From NCBI RefSeq assembly GCF_001439695.1, contig NZ_JYLL01000003.1, forward strand, positions 1 to 64,000: a stretch of DNA of 64,000 bases. The letters are read 5' to 3'. Positions 44,261 to 52,795 of the stretch are shown piece after piece. The notes beneath the pieces were generated by a model, which saw only the letters and a program-made list of their open reading frames with translations, had not been told where the DNA came from and ran no database searches. The position numbers and the translations under genes are program-made. The DNA comes from Pseudomonas veronii. Lineage in GTDB: Bacteria; Pseudomonadota; Gammaproteobacteria; Pseudomonadales; Pseudomonadaceae. How positions within the stretch are numbered: the first letter of the stretch is position 1; each line of letters opens with the position of its first letter.

Positions 44261-45226
44261 ATGCGTTTTATTACAGATATCAAAACCTTCGCCGCCCTCG
44301 GCAGCGGTGTGATCGGCAGCGGTTGGGTGTCCCGCGCCCTGGCCCACGGCCTCGATGTGGTGGCCTGGGACCCGGCGCCCGGTGCCGAAGCCGCGCTGCG
44401 TCAACGCGTCGCCAATGCCTGGGGCGCCCTGGAGAAACAAGGCCTGGCCCCCGGCGCATCGCAGGACCGCCTGCGTTTTGTCACCACGATCGAGGCGTGC
44501 GTGAAAGACGCCGACTTCATCCAGGAAAGCGCCCCGGAACGCCTGGAGCTGAAACTGGAGCTGCACAGCAAAATCAGCGCGGCCGCCAAGCCGAATGCGT
44601 TGATCGGCTCCAGTACCTCGGGCCTGTTGCCCAGCGAATTCTATGAAGGCTCGACCCACCCTGAACGCTGCGTCGTCGGTCACCCGTTCAACCCGGTGTA
44701 CCTGCTGCCGCTGGTGGAAGTGGTGGGCGGCAAACACACCGCGCCCGAGGCGATCCAGGCGGCGATCCAGGTGTATGAATCCCTCGGCATGCGCCCGTTG
44801 CATGTGCGCAAGGAAGTCCCCGGTTTTATCGCCGACCGCCTGCTCGAAGCCCTGTGGCGTGAGGCGCTGCACCTGGTCAACGATGGCGTTGCCACTACCG
44901 GCGAGATCGACGACGCAATCCGTTTTGGCGCCGGCTTGCGCTGGTCGTTCATGGGCACGTTCCTGACCTACACCCTGGCCGGCGGCGATGCCGGGATGCG
45001 GCACTTCATGGCACAGTTCGGCCCGGCGTTGCAGTTGCCGTGGACCCACCTGCCGGCGCCGGAGCTGACCGACAAGTTGATCGACGATGTGGTCGACGGC
45101 ACCCGCGAGCAGTTGGGTAACCACAGCATTTCGGCGCTGGAGCGCTATCGTGATGATTGTCTGTTGGCGGTGCTGGAAGCGGTGAAGACCACTAAAGCCA
45201 AGCACGGCATGACCTTCGCCGAATAA
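44261..45226 (+). CDS. cdhA: L-carnitine dehydrogenase CdhA
   Basis: 321 residues of the 3-hydroxyacyl-CoA dehydrogenase type. The NAD motif is [20 protein letters not shown], and the catalytic region is [20 protein letters not shown]. It oxidises L-carnitine to 3-dehydrocarnitine with NAD. AGGAA lies 9 bases before the ATG; it is 13 bp upstream of cdhB. Confidence 0.94.
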   Translation: MRFITDIKTFAALGSGVIGSGWVSRALAHGLDVVAWDPAPGAEAALRQRVANAWGALEKQGLAPGASQDRLRFVTTIEACVKDADFIQESAPERLELKLELHSKISAAAKPNALIGSSTSGLLPSEFYEGSTHPERCVVGHPFNPVYLLPLVEVVGGKHTAPEAIQAAIQVYESLGMRPLHVRKEVPGFIADRLLEALWREALHLVNDGVATTGEIDDAIRFGAGLRWSFMGTFLTYTLAGGDAGMRHFMAQFGPALQLPWTHLPAPELTDKLIDDVVDGTREQLGNHSISALERYRDDCLLAVLEAVKTTKAKHGMTFAE

Positions 45227-45239
45227 GGAACCCCCCAGC

Positions 45240-45737
45240 ATGCCGGCACTGACCACCTACACCACCCAGGTCCACCCCGACTGGGTGGATTACAACGGCC
45301 ACCTGCGCGACGCGTTCTACCTGCTGATCTTCAGCTACGCCACCGACGCGTTGATGGACACCCTCGGCCTGGACAGCGAAAACCGCGCCGCCAGCGGCCA
45401 TTCGCTGTTCACCCTGGAGCTGCACCTGAACTACCTGCACGAAGTGAAACTCGGCGCCGACGTGGAGGTGCGTACCCAACTGATCGCCCACGATGCCAAG
45501 CGCCTGCACCTCTATCACAGCCTGCACCTGGTGAGCGACGACAAGGAACTGGCGGGCAACGAACAGATGCTGCTGCACGTCGACCTCGCCGGGCCGCGCT
45601 CGGCGCCGTTCACCGAGGCGACACTGGAACGCCTCGCGGCCATCCGCGCCACGCAAGTCGACCTGCCCACTCCCGCCCTCCTCGGCCGCGTCATTGGCCT
45701 GCCCGCGCCAAATGGCCCGAAAACGACCTGTTCATAG
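45240..45737 (+). CDS. cdhB: Betainyl-CoA thioesterase CdhB
   Basis: 165 residues, hotdog 4HBT thioesterase fold with the catalytic DWVDYNGHLRDAFYL motif. It hydrolyses betainyl-CoA to glycine betaine and CoA, completing entry of carnitine carbon into the betaine pathway. AAGGAA precedes the ATG; it is the last pathway gene of the caiX operon. Confidence 0.92.
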   Translation: MPALTTYTTQVHPDWVDYNGHLRDAFYLLIFSYATDALMDTLGLDSENRAASGHSLFTLELHLNYLHEVKLGADVEVRTQLIAHDAKRLHLYHSLHLVSDDKELAGNEQMLLHVDLAGPRSAPFTEATLERLAAIRATQVDLPTPALLGRVIGLPAPNGPKTTCS

Positions 45738-45834
45738 CCATCCGAGCCATTCGTGCATTCTGCCCTTGCCGACCGCCTGGTCGGCTACCAGAATCCAAAT
45801 CGATCCCCCCGCTCCCTTCACCAGGATAAACGTC

Positions 45835-46098
45835 ATGATGCATGCGGATTTGATTGACCAGGATGACCTGCTGAGCAAACTGCGCTCGCTCGGTTTCGAG
45901 GTATCCAGCGGCGCCAGCGCCGAGCAGGCCTGTGAATGTGCGGTACGCGGTTTGAGCGAAGCGCGGGCCAAGGCGCTCAAGGGCATGGTCGAGCAGATGT
46001 ACAGCGGCAGTGCGACGATTCTGCCGGCGGTGCGGCAGGCGATCGACAGGCAGTTATTGCCGGCGCTGATGCAGTTCAAACAGAACTCCGGCGTCTGA
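45835..46098 (+). CDS. Small conserved-looking hypothetical protein
   Basis: 87 residues, MMHADLIDQDDLLSKLRSLGFEVSSG..., all-helical by inspection with a CEC pair. ATG 45835 has AGGA 8 bases upstream. No domain recognised, no signal peptide. It follows cdhB by 97 bp and precedes a REPIN. Confidence 0.55.
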   Translation: MMHADLIDQDDLLSKLRSLGFEVSSGASAEQACECAVRGLSEARAKALKGMVEQMYSGSATILPAVRQAIDRQLLPALMQFKQNSGV

Positions 46099-46102
46099 CA
46101 GA

Positions 46103-46179
46103 CCGCTATCGGGGGCAAGCCCCCTCCCACATTTGACTGTATTCACAATTCGAATGTGGGAGGGGGCTTGCCCCCGATG
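46103..46179. repeat. REPIN between gbdR and the 87-residue hypothetical gene
   Basis: Two inverted REPs with a 26-bp spacer containing TGTATTCACAATTCGAAT, between convergent gene ends. Likely neutral as to promoters. Confidence 0.92.
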
Positions 46180-46192
46180 CAGGCGACTCGGT

Positions 46193-47296
46193 CTAGAGCC
46201 TCACACTGGCAAACGTCGACTCATTGCGCGCCTGGCTCAACGCCGACATCGGCCCCGACAACGGGGACAACACCAACGCCGGCGGAATCGGCATCATCGC
46301 CACCTGCTGGGTGGTGTTGGAACCGACGCGCTCATCCCGTGGCGGAATACCGAAGTATTCGCGGTAGCACTTGGAGAAGTGCGGCGTGGACACGAACCCG
46401 CACACCGACGCCACTTCGATGATCGACATCGGCGTTTGCTTGAGCAACTGCCGTGCGCGAATCAGGCGCAGCTTGAGGTAGTAGCGCGACGGCGAGCAGT
46501 GCAGGTATTTCTGGAACAGCCGCTCCAGCTGGCGCCGCGACACGGCGACGTATACCGCCAGCTCATCCAGGTCGATCGGTTCTTCGAGGTTGGCTTCCAT
46601 CAGCGCGACGATTTCCTGCAACTTCGGCTGGTTGGTGCCGAGCATGTGCTTGAGCGGCACACGCTGGTGATCCTGTTCATTGCGGATGCGCTCGTACACG
46701 AACATCTCGGAGATCGCCGCCGACAGTTCACGGCCGTGGTCGCGGCTGATCAGGTGCAGCATCATGTCCAGCGGCGCGGTGCCGCCGGAGCTGGTGAAGC
46801 GGTTGCGGTCGAGGGTGAACAGGCGGGTGCTCATCGACACGCGCGGGAAGGCTTCCTGCATCGACGCCAGGCATTCCCAGTGCACGCTGCAATCGAACCC
46901 ATCGAGCAGCCCGGCGCAGGCCAGGGCCCAACTGCCGGTACATACCGCGCCAAGACGACGGGACTGGCGCGCCTGGCTTTGCAGCCACGACACATGTTCA
47001 CGGGTGACGGTGCGCTGGATACCCACGCCGCCGCACACGATGACCGTGTCCAGGGCCGGGGCTTTGTGCATGGCGGCATCGGGGGTGATTTGCAGACCGT
47101 CGCTGGCCCACACCTGGTTGCCGTCGACACTCAGGGTTGTCCAGCGATACAACTCGCGCCCGGACAACTGGTTGGCCATGCGCAGCGGTTCCACTGCCGA
47201 AGCCAGGGAAATCAGCGTGAAATTGTCCAGCAGCAGAAAGCCGATGGATTGAGGCGCACGGTTCTGGGGTTGGGCCCCGGAGTTGAACGACGTCAT
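46193..47296 (-). CDS. gbdR: Glycine betaine/dimethylglycine-responsive activator GbdR
   Basis: 367 residues: N-terminal GATase1/DJ-1-like sensing domain (SIGFLLLDNFTLISLASAVEPLRMANQL, GAVCTGSWALACAGLLDG), then an AraC-type DNA-binding domain (VAVSRRQLERLFQKYLHCSPSRYYLKLRL, SIIEVASVCGFVSTPHFSKCYREYFGI). It activates genes for choline, betaine, dimethylglycine and sarcosine use in pseudomonads, most of which lie in this window. GAGGAG precedes the ATG. It sits between the carnitine operon and sdaB-cbcXWV. Confidence 0.95.
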   Translation of the reverse strand: MTSFNSGAQPQNRAPQSIGFLLLDNFTLISLASAVEPLRMANQLSGRELYRWTTLSVDGNQVWASDGLQITPDAAMHKAPALDTVIVCGGVGIQRTVTREHVSWLQSQARQSRRLGAVCTGSWALACAGLLDGFDCSVHWECLASMQEAFPRVSMSTRLFTLDRNRFTSSGGTAPLDMMLHLISRDHGRELSAAISEMFVYERIRNEQDHQRVPLKHMLGTNQPKLQEIVALMEANLEEPIDLDELAVYVAVSRRQLERLFQKYLHCSPSRYYLKLRLIRARQLLKQTPMSIIEVASVCGFVSTPHFSKCYREYFGIPPRDERVGSNTTQQVAMMPIPPALVLSPLSGPMSALSQARNESTFASVRL

Positions 47297-47712
47297 CGCG
47301 GTATCTCCTCACACAAAGCGGGTGATGGCCTCAGGCGAGGCTCTTGTTATTGCGCTCGTCTCTGATGCAGAGAGAGGCGTTGAGTTGATAGAGCAATTGC
47401 CATGCCTAAAATTGAATGGCCATTCAATAACTCCTGAAAACGACCTCTTGATGTGTCTAGACAAGCCCCTGTGCGAAGTGCGGGATATGCCCCGAATCGG
47501 CGGCGCAAGCGGCCCCGTTCAAGGGCTGTGAGCAGATCGGTAGCACTTGTGGGTAGGCGCTTTGAGGGCGAAGCAAGCGTCTGTCACCGCAGGCACGGGT
47601 GACGGGTGGTCTGAGGGGAAATCGTTTGGGGGCTACTTATCTGTTTGCGACGCGCTAAAAGGTGGCGCTTTTGGTTTTGGTGTTCACTTTATGAGCAGGG
47701 TTGTTTGGACTG
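47297..47712. other. Intergenic space upstream of gbdR
   Basis: About 415 bp between the gbdR start and the next REPIN. It should hold the gbdR promoter. I see no convincing gene; the short frames have no Shine-Dalgarno sequence. A GCGCT...GGCGC hairpin-like segment with a T-run lies near 47658-47680. Confidence 0.4.
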
Positions 47713-47803
47713 GCGCTATCGGGGGCAAGTCGAATCGTCGCACCGCCCCTCCCACATCTGAAATGCGTTCCCCTGTGGGAGGGGGCTTGCCCCCGATAGC
47801 GGC
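47713..47803. repeat. Hybrid REPIN with one variant and one normal arm
   Basis: The left arm contains the AAGTCGAATCGTCGCACCGC variant seen at 19030-19147; the right arm is the normal GGGGGCTTGCCCCC type. The arms therefore no longer match in their hairpin cores. Confidence 0.9.
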
Positions 47804-47812
47804 GACGCGGTC

Positions 47813-49189
47813 TCAACACTCAACCGCACTGACCGCCAACCCACCCCGCGAGGTTTCCTTGTACTTGTCATGCATGTCCGCCCCGGTATCGCGCATGGTG
47901 CGGATCACCCGGTCGAGGGAGATAAAGTGCTGGCCGTCGCCGCGCAGGGCCATCTGCGCGGCGTTGATCGCCTTCACCGCGGCAATCGCGTTGCGCTCGA
48001 TACACGGCACTTGCACCAGGCCGCCCACCGGGTCGCAGGTCAGGCCGAGGTTGTGTTCCAGGCCGATTTCGGCAGCGTTGCACAGTTGCTCCGGGGTGGC
48101 GCCGAGGATCTCCGCCAACCCCGCCGCCGCCATGGCGCAGGCTGAGCCGACCTCGCCCTGGCAGCCGACTTCGGCGCCGGAGATCGAGGCGTTCTTCTTG
48201 CACAGAATGCCCACCGCCGCCGCGCTGAGCAGGTAGTCGACCACGTTGGCTTCGGTGACGTCGTCGCTGAACTTCATAAAGTAGTGCAGCACCGCCGGGA
48301 TGATCCCCGCCGCGCCATTGGTCGGCGCGGTGACCATGCGCCCGCCGGCGGCGTTTTCTTCGTTGACCGCGAGGGCGAACAGGTTGACCCACTCCATCGC
48401 GCTCAAGGTCGAGCCGATCACGTTGGGCTTGCTCAACTCCAGCAAACTGCGGTGCAACTTGGCGGCGCGACGGCGCACATTCAGGCCGCCGGGCAGGATA
48501 CCTTCGTGCTTGAGGCCCTGCTCGACGCACGCCTGCATGGCGCGCCAGAGCGTCATCAGGCCGCTGCGGATTTCATCTTCGGAGCGCCAGACTTTTTCGT
48601 TGGCCAGCATCAGCTCGGCGACGCGCAGGTTATGGCTCTTGCACAGCTGCAGCAGCTCCACCGCGCTGGAGAATTCATAGGGCAATGCGCTGCGGTCCAT
48701 ATCCGCCACGCCGCTTTGCGCCTGGGCTTCATCCACCACAAAGCCGCCGCCGACGGAGTAGTAGGTGTCGCGGTGCAACTCGCCGTCAGCACCGAACACC
48801 ACCAGGGTCATGGCATTGGGGTGGAACGGTAGGTTTTCGTCGAGCAGGCGCATGTCCCGCGCCCACACGAAAGGCACCGGTAAACGCCCGTCCAGCAGCA
48901 GCGTGTCGGTCTCGCGCAGGGTGTGGATACGCAGGCCGATCTGCGCCGGATCGATTGCGTCCGGCCACTCGCCCATCAGGCCCATGATGGTTGCGGTGTC
49001 GCTGCCGTGGCCGATGCCGGTGGCCGACAATGAGCCGTAGAGCTGAACTTCGACGCGCCGCACCTGTTCCAACCATTCACGTTCACGCAACCGTTGAACG
49101 AACAACGCTGCGGCGCGCATGGGGCCGACGGTGTGAGAACTCGAAGGCCCGATGCCGATCTTGAACAGGTCGAAAACACTGATAGCCAT
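47813..49189 (-). CDS. sdaB: L-serine ammonia-lyase
   Basis: 458 residues of the single-chain, iron-sulfur serine dehydratase type: [17 protein letters not shown] at the N-terminus, and C-terminal [21 protein letters not shown] and [22 protein letters not shown] with the cluster cysteines. It converts serine (made by GlyA from glycine) to pyruvate and ammonia. [12 protein letters not shown] at 49189 with GAGGAG upstream is the start. Member of the known GbdR regulon; divergent from cbcX. Confidence 0.94.
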   Translation of the reverse strand: MAISVFDLFKIGIGPSSSHTVGPMRAAALFVQRLREREWLEQVRRVEVQLYGSLSATGIGHGSDTATIMGLMGEWPDAIDPAQIGLRIHTLRETDTLLLDGRLPVPFVWARDMRLLDENLPFHPNAMTLVVFGADGELHRDTYYSVGGGFVVDEAQAQSGVADMDRSALPYEFSSAVELLQLCKSHNLRVAELMLANEKVWRSEDEIRSGLMTLWRAMQACVEQGLKHEGILPGGLNVRRRAAKLHRSLLELSKPNVIGSTLSAMEWVNLFALAVNEENAAGGRMVTAPTNGAAGIIPAVLHYFMKFSDDVTEANVVDYLLSAAAVGILCKKNASISGAEVGCQGEVGSACAMAAAGLAEILGATPEQLCNAAEIGLEHNLGLTCDPVGGLVQVPCIERNAIAAVKAINAAQMALRGDGQHFISLDRVIRTMRDTGADMHDKYKETSRGGLAVSAVEC

Positions 49190-49604
49190 TGCCGTGGAAC
49201 TCCTCGATAAGCACAGGCCAGGCTTGAACGAGGTGCTACGCTCAGATCGCCCAGATGGCGGCATCATCAGGCTTTTATCTGCCATCACGGCGTCTCACAC
49301 CGACGCAACCATGCTCATCAGCGTCGCTCACGAGCAAGGGCTTGTTTTGGGCGTTTTTAGCGGTGCAGATGGGTAAAAACAGCGGTTTTTCCTTAGGAAA
49401 AATCTGTAAACGACGTCACCGACACTGGATGCGACCCTGCCTGTACTGGATACGACGCCCCCTGTAGGCGTCAGATTTTCACTGGTACATGATCAGTCTC
49501 GACTCGTTGGCAAGGCACCGTGCCGCCGCCTCAAAGCACGTTCCAACCGCAACACTTATAAAGCGCGGCGAATGCCGCCAGAAAGCACACAGGAGTCTAG
49601 CCCC
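49190..49604. promoter_or_regulatory. sdaB-cbcX divergent control region
   Basis: ACTGGATGCGAC (49424-49435) and ACTGGATACGAC (49445-49456) are near-identical and 21 bp apart, the spacing of an AraC-type site; GbdR is the natural candidate. A separate palindrome TTTTTCCTTAGGAAAAA lies at 49386-49402. No gene is apparent in this 415 bp. Confidence 0.5.
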
Positions 49605-50552
49605 ATGAAAGGTTCACCCTCGTTGTTGTTGGCCGCCATGCTGAGTCTGCCAGTCCTGGCGCACGCTGCAGAACCGGCACAATGTCAGACCGTCAACTTC
49701 TCCGATGTCGGCTGGACCGACATCACCGTCACGACCGCGACCACCAGCGAAATCCTCAAGGGCCTCGGCTACAAGCCGCGCACCACGATGATTTCGGTGC
49801 CGGTGACCTACAAGTCCCTGGCCGACGGCAAGAACATGGACATCTTCCTCGGCAACTGGATGCCGACCATGGAAAACGACATCAAGCCATACCGTGATGC
49901 CGGCACCGTGGAAACCGTGCGCGCCAACCTGGAAAACGCCAAGTACACCCTGGCCGTTCCCGAGGCGCTGTATGACAAAGGCCTGAAAGACTTCGCCGAT
50001 ATCGCCAAATTCAAGGATGAGCTGGAAGGCAAAATCTACGGCATCGAACCCGGCAACGACGGCAACCGCACCATTCAAACCCTGATCGACAAGGACGCGT
50101 TCGGCTTGAAGTCGGCCGGTTTCAAAGTCGTCGAGTCCAGCGAAGCCGGGATGCTGTCGCAGGTCGAACGCGCCACCAAGCGCGGCAAGGCCATCGTGTT
50201 CCTCGGCTGGGAACCGCACCCGATGAACACCCGCTTCAAGATGAAGTACCTGACCGGGGGTGACGACTCGTTCGGCCCCAACTACGGCCAGGCCACCATC
50301 TACACCAACGTGCGCAAGGGCTACACCCAGGAATGCAGCAACGTCGGCCAGTTGCTGAAAAACCTGTCGTTCACCCTGAACATGGAAAGCACCCTGATGG
50401 GTAACGTCCTGGACGACAAGATGAAACCCGACGCCGCGGCCAAGGCCTGGCTGAAGAAGAACCCGCAAGTGCTCGATACCTGGCTTGCCGGTGTCACCAC
50501 CGTCGATGGCAAACCAGGTCTGGAGGCCGTCAAAGCTTACCTCGCCAAGTAA
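49605..50552 (+). CDS. cbcX: Choline-binding periplasmic protein CbcX
   Basis: 315 residues; signal peptide about 1-21 ending AHAAEP, OpuAC-type fold with VNFSDVGWTDITVTTATTSEILKGLGYK and FLGNWMPTMEND. It captures choline for the CbcWV transporter encoded next. ATG 49605 with AGGAG upstream; an earlier in-frame start at 49572 lacks support and would bury the signal peptide. Confidence 0.94.
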   Translation: MKGSPSLLLAAMLSLPVLAHAAEPAQCQTVNFSDVGWTDITVTTATTSEILKGLGYKPRTTMISVPVTYKSLADGKNMDIFLGNWMPTMENDIKPYRDAGTVETVRANLENAKYTLAVPEALYDKGLKDFADIAKFKDELEGKIYGIEPGNDGNRTIQTLIDKDAFGLKSAGFKVVESSEAGMLSQVERATKRGKAIVFLGWEPHPMNTRFKMKYLTGGDDSFGPNYGQATIYTNVRKGYTQECSNVGQLLKNLSFTLNMESTLMGNVLDDKMKPDAAAKAWLKKNPQVLDTWLAGVTTVDGKPGLEAVKAYLAK

Positions 50553-50620
50553 TCCCTGCTGACCCGGGCTGGTGCGCTGGTCCGGGATGTTTTCCCCTTC
50601 GCATGTGGACATTCACTACC

Positions 50621-51466
50621 ATGCTGACTGAACAGAAAATCCCACTAGGCCAGTACATCGCTGCCTTCGTCGAATGGTTGACCCAACACGGTGCCAACTA
50701 CTTCGACGCAATCGCATCGACCCTGGAAACGATGATCCACGGCGTGACGTTCGCGCTGACCTGGTTCAATCCGCTGGCATTGATCGGTCTGATTGCGCTG
50801 CTGGCTCACTTCATTCAACGTAAATGGGGCCTGACTGTTTTTGTCATCGCCTCCTTCCTGCTGATCCTCAACCTGGGGTACTGGCAGGAAACCATGGAGA
50901 CCCTCGCGCAGGTGCTGTTCGCCACCCTGGTCTGCGTGGTCATCGGCGTGCCGCTGGGCATTGTTGCCGCGCACAAACCGATGTTCTACACCCTGATGCG
51001 GCCGGTGCTCGATCTGATGCAGACCGTACCGACCTTCGTCTACCTCATCCCTACCCTGACCCTCTTCGGGCTGGGTGTGGTGCCCGGGTTGATTTCCACG
51101 GTGGTGTTCGCGATTGCCGCGCCGATCCGCCTGACCTACCTGGGTATCCGTGATGTACCGCAAGAGTTGATGGACGCCGGCAAAGCCTTCGGCTGCTCGC
51201 GCCGTCAATTGCTCTCGCGCATTGAACTGCCCCACGCCATGCCGAGCATTGCTGCCGGCATTACCCAATGCATCATGCTGTCGCTGTCGATGGTGGTGAT
51301 CGCCGCCCTGGTGGGTGCCGACGGCCTCGGCAAGCCGGTGGTCAACGCACTGAACACCGCCGACATCGCCCTGGGCTTTGAAGCCGGCCTGGCGATCGTG
51401 CTGCTGGCCATCATGCTCGACCGCATCTGCAAACAACCCGACGCCAAAGTAGGGGGTGATGCATGA
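50621..51466 (+). CDS. cbcW: Choline/betaine/carnitine ABC transporter permease CbcW
   Basis: 281 residues, about six membrane helices, with the permease EAA loop APIRLTYLGIRDVPQELMDAGKAFGCSRRQLL. It serves CbcX and, in P. aeruginosa, also the betaine and carnitine binding proteins BetX and CaiX. MLTEQKIPLGQYIA is taken as start though the Shine-Dalgarno sequence is weak. It overlaps cbcV by four bases. Confidence 0.93.
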   Translation: MLTEQKIPLGQYIAAFVEWLTQHGANYFDAIASTLETMIHGVTFALTWFNPLALIGLIALLAHFIQRKWGLTVFVIASFLLILNLGYWQETMETLAQVLFATLVCVVIGVPLGIVAAHKPMFYTLMRPVLDLMQTVPTFVYLIPTLTLFGLGVVPGLISTVVFAIAAPIRLTYLGIRDVPQELMDAGKAFGCSRRQLLSRIELPHAMPSIAAGITQCIMLSLSMVVIAALVGADGLGKPVVNALNTADIALGFEAGLAIVLLAIMLDRICKQPDAKVGGDA

Positions 51467-52641
51467 GCATTATCCGATTCGACAATGTCGACGTGATCTT
51501 CTCCAAAGACCCACGCGAAGCGCTCAAGCTGCTGGACCAGGGCATGAGCCGTAACGAGATCCTGAAAAAGACCGGCCAGATCGTCGGCGTTGAAAAAGCC
51601 AGCCTGGATGTGGAAAAAGGCGAGATCTGTGTGCTGATGGGCCTGTCGGGCTCCGGCAAGTCGAGCCTGCTGCGCTGCATCAACGGCCTCAACACCGTCA
51701 GCCGTGGCCAGTTGTTCGTCGAGCATGAAGGGCGCCAGATCGACATCGCCTCCTGCACCCCGGCCGAGCTGAAAATGATGCGTACCAAACGCATCGCCAT
51801 GGTGTTCCAGAAGTTCGCCCTGATGCCCTGGCTGACCGTGCGCGAGAACATCAGCTTCGGCCTCGAAATGCAGGGCCGCCCGGAGAAAGACCGGCGCAAG
51901 CTGGTGGACGAAAAGCTCGAACTGGTGGGCCTGAGCCAATGGCGTAACAAGAAGCCGGACGAACTCTCCGGCGGCATGCAGCAGCGCGTCGGCCTGGCGC
52001 GGGCGTTGGCGATGGACGCCGACATCCTGCTGATGGACGAACCCTTCTCCGCCCTCGACCCGCTGATCCGCCAAGGCCTGCAGGACGAGTTGCTGGAGCT
52101 GCAAAGCAAGCTGAGCAAGACCATCGTGTTCGTCAGCCACGACCTCGACGAAGCCCTCAAGCTCGGCAGCCGCATCGCGATCATGAAAGACGGCAAGATC
52201 ATCCAGTACAGCGTGCCGGAAGAAATCGTGCTGAACCCGGCGGACGATTATGTGCGTACCTTCGTCGCACATACCAACCCGCTGAACGTGCTGTGCGGGC
52301 GCAGCCTGATGCGGACGCTGGACAACTGCAAACGCATCAACGGCTCGGTGTGCCTCGATCCGGGCGGCGACTCGTGGCTCGACCTGGCCGAAGGCAACAC
52401 CATCCGGGGCGCACGCCAGAATGGCGCGGTGATGAACCTGCAGAACTGGGCACCGGGGCAACCCGTGGAAGGCCTGGGCCGCCTGCCGACACTGGTGGAC
52501 TCGAATATCGGCATGCGCGATGCGCTGCAGATCCGCTACCAGACGGGCAACAAGCTGGTGTTGCACGACAACAACCAGGTGGTGGGGATCCTTGGCGACA
52601 GCGAGCTCTACCATGCCCTGCTGGGCAAGAACCTGGGCTAA
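51463..52641 (+). CDS. cbcV: Choline/betaine/carnitine ABC transporter ATPase CbcV
   Basis: 392 residues of the ProV/OpuAA type. Walker A is GLSGSGKSS, signature LSGGMQQRVGLARALAM, Walker B ILLMDEPFSALDP, H-loop SHDLDEA. The last about 120 residues form a CBS-like regulatory tail. It powers uptake through CbcW. Translationally coupled to cbcW (ATGA). Confidence 0.94.
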   Translation: MSIIRFDNVDVIFSKDPREALKLLDQGMSRNEILKKTGQIVGVEKASLDVEKGEICVLMGLSGSGKSSLLRCINGLNTVSRGQLFVEHEGRQIDIASCTPAELKMMRTKRIAMVFQKFALMPWLTVRENISFGLEMQGRPEKDRRKLVDEKLELVGLSQWRNKKPDELSGGMQQRVGLARALAMDADILLMDEPFSALDPLIRQGLQDELLELQSKLSKTIVFVSHDLDEALKLGSRIAIMKDGKIIQYSVPEEIVLNPADDYVRTFVAHTNPLNVLCGRSLMRTLDNCKRINGSVCLDPGGDSWLDLAEGNTIRGARQNGAVMNLQNWAPGQPVEGLGRLPTLVDSNIGMRDALQIRYQTGNKLVLHDNNQVVGILGDSELYHALLGKNLG

Positions 52642-52660
52642 CAAACACCGCAAAACCAAT

Positions 52661-52747
52661 GTGGGAGGGGGCTTGCCCCCGATAGCGGTGTATCAGTAAC
52701 AGATGAGCTGACTGACACACTGCAATCGGGGGCAAGCCCCCTCCCAC
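52661..52747. repeat. REPIN between cbcV and betT
   Basis: Full inverted REP pair followed by TTTTTTG. It lies between convergent gene ends and may serve as a terminator. Confidence 0.92.
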
Positions 52748-52795
52748 ATTTTTTGCCCCAGTGGTGTCAGTGGGGACACCACCAGGCTTCAACCA

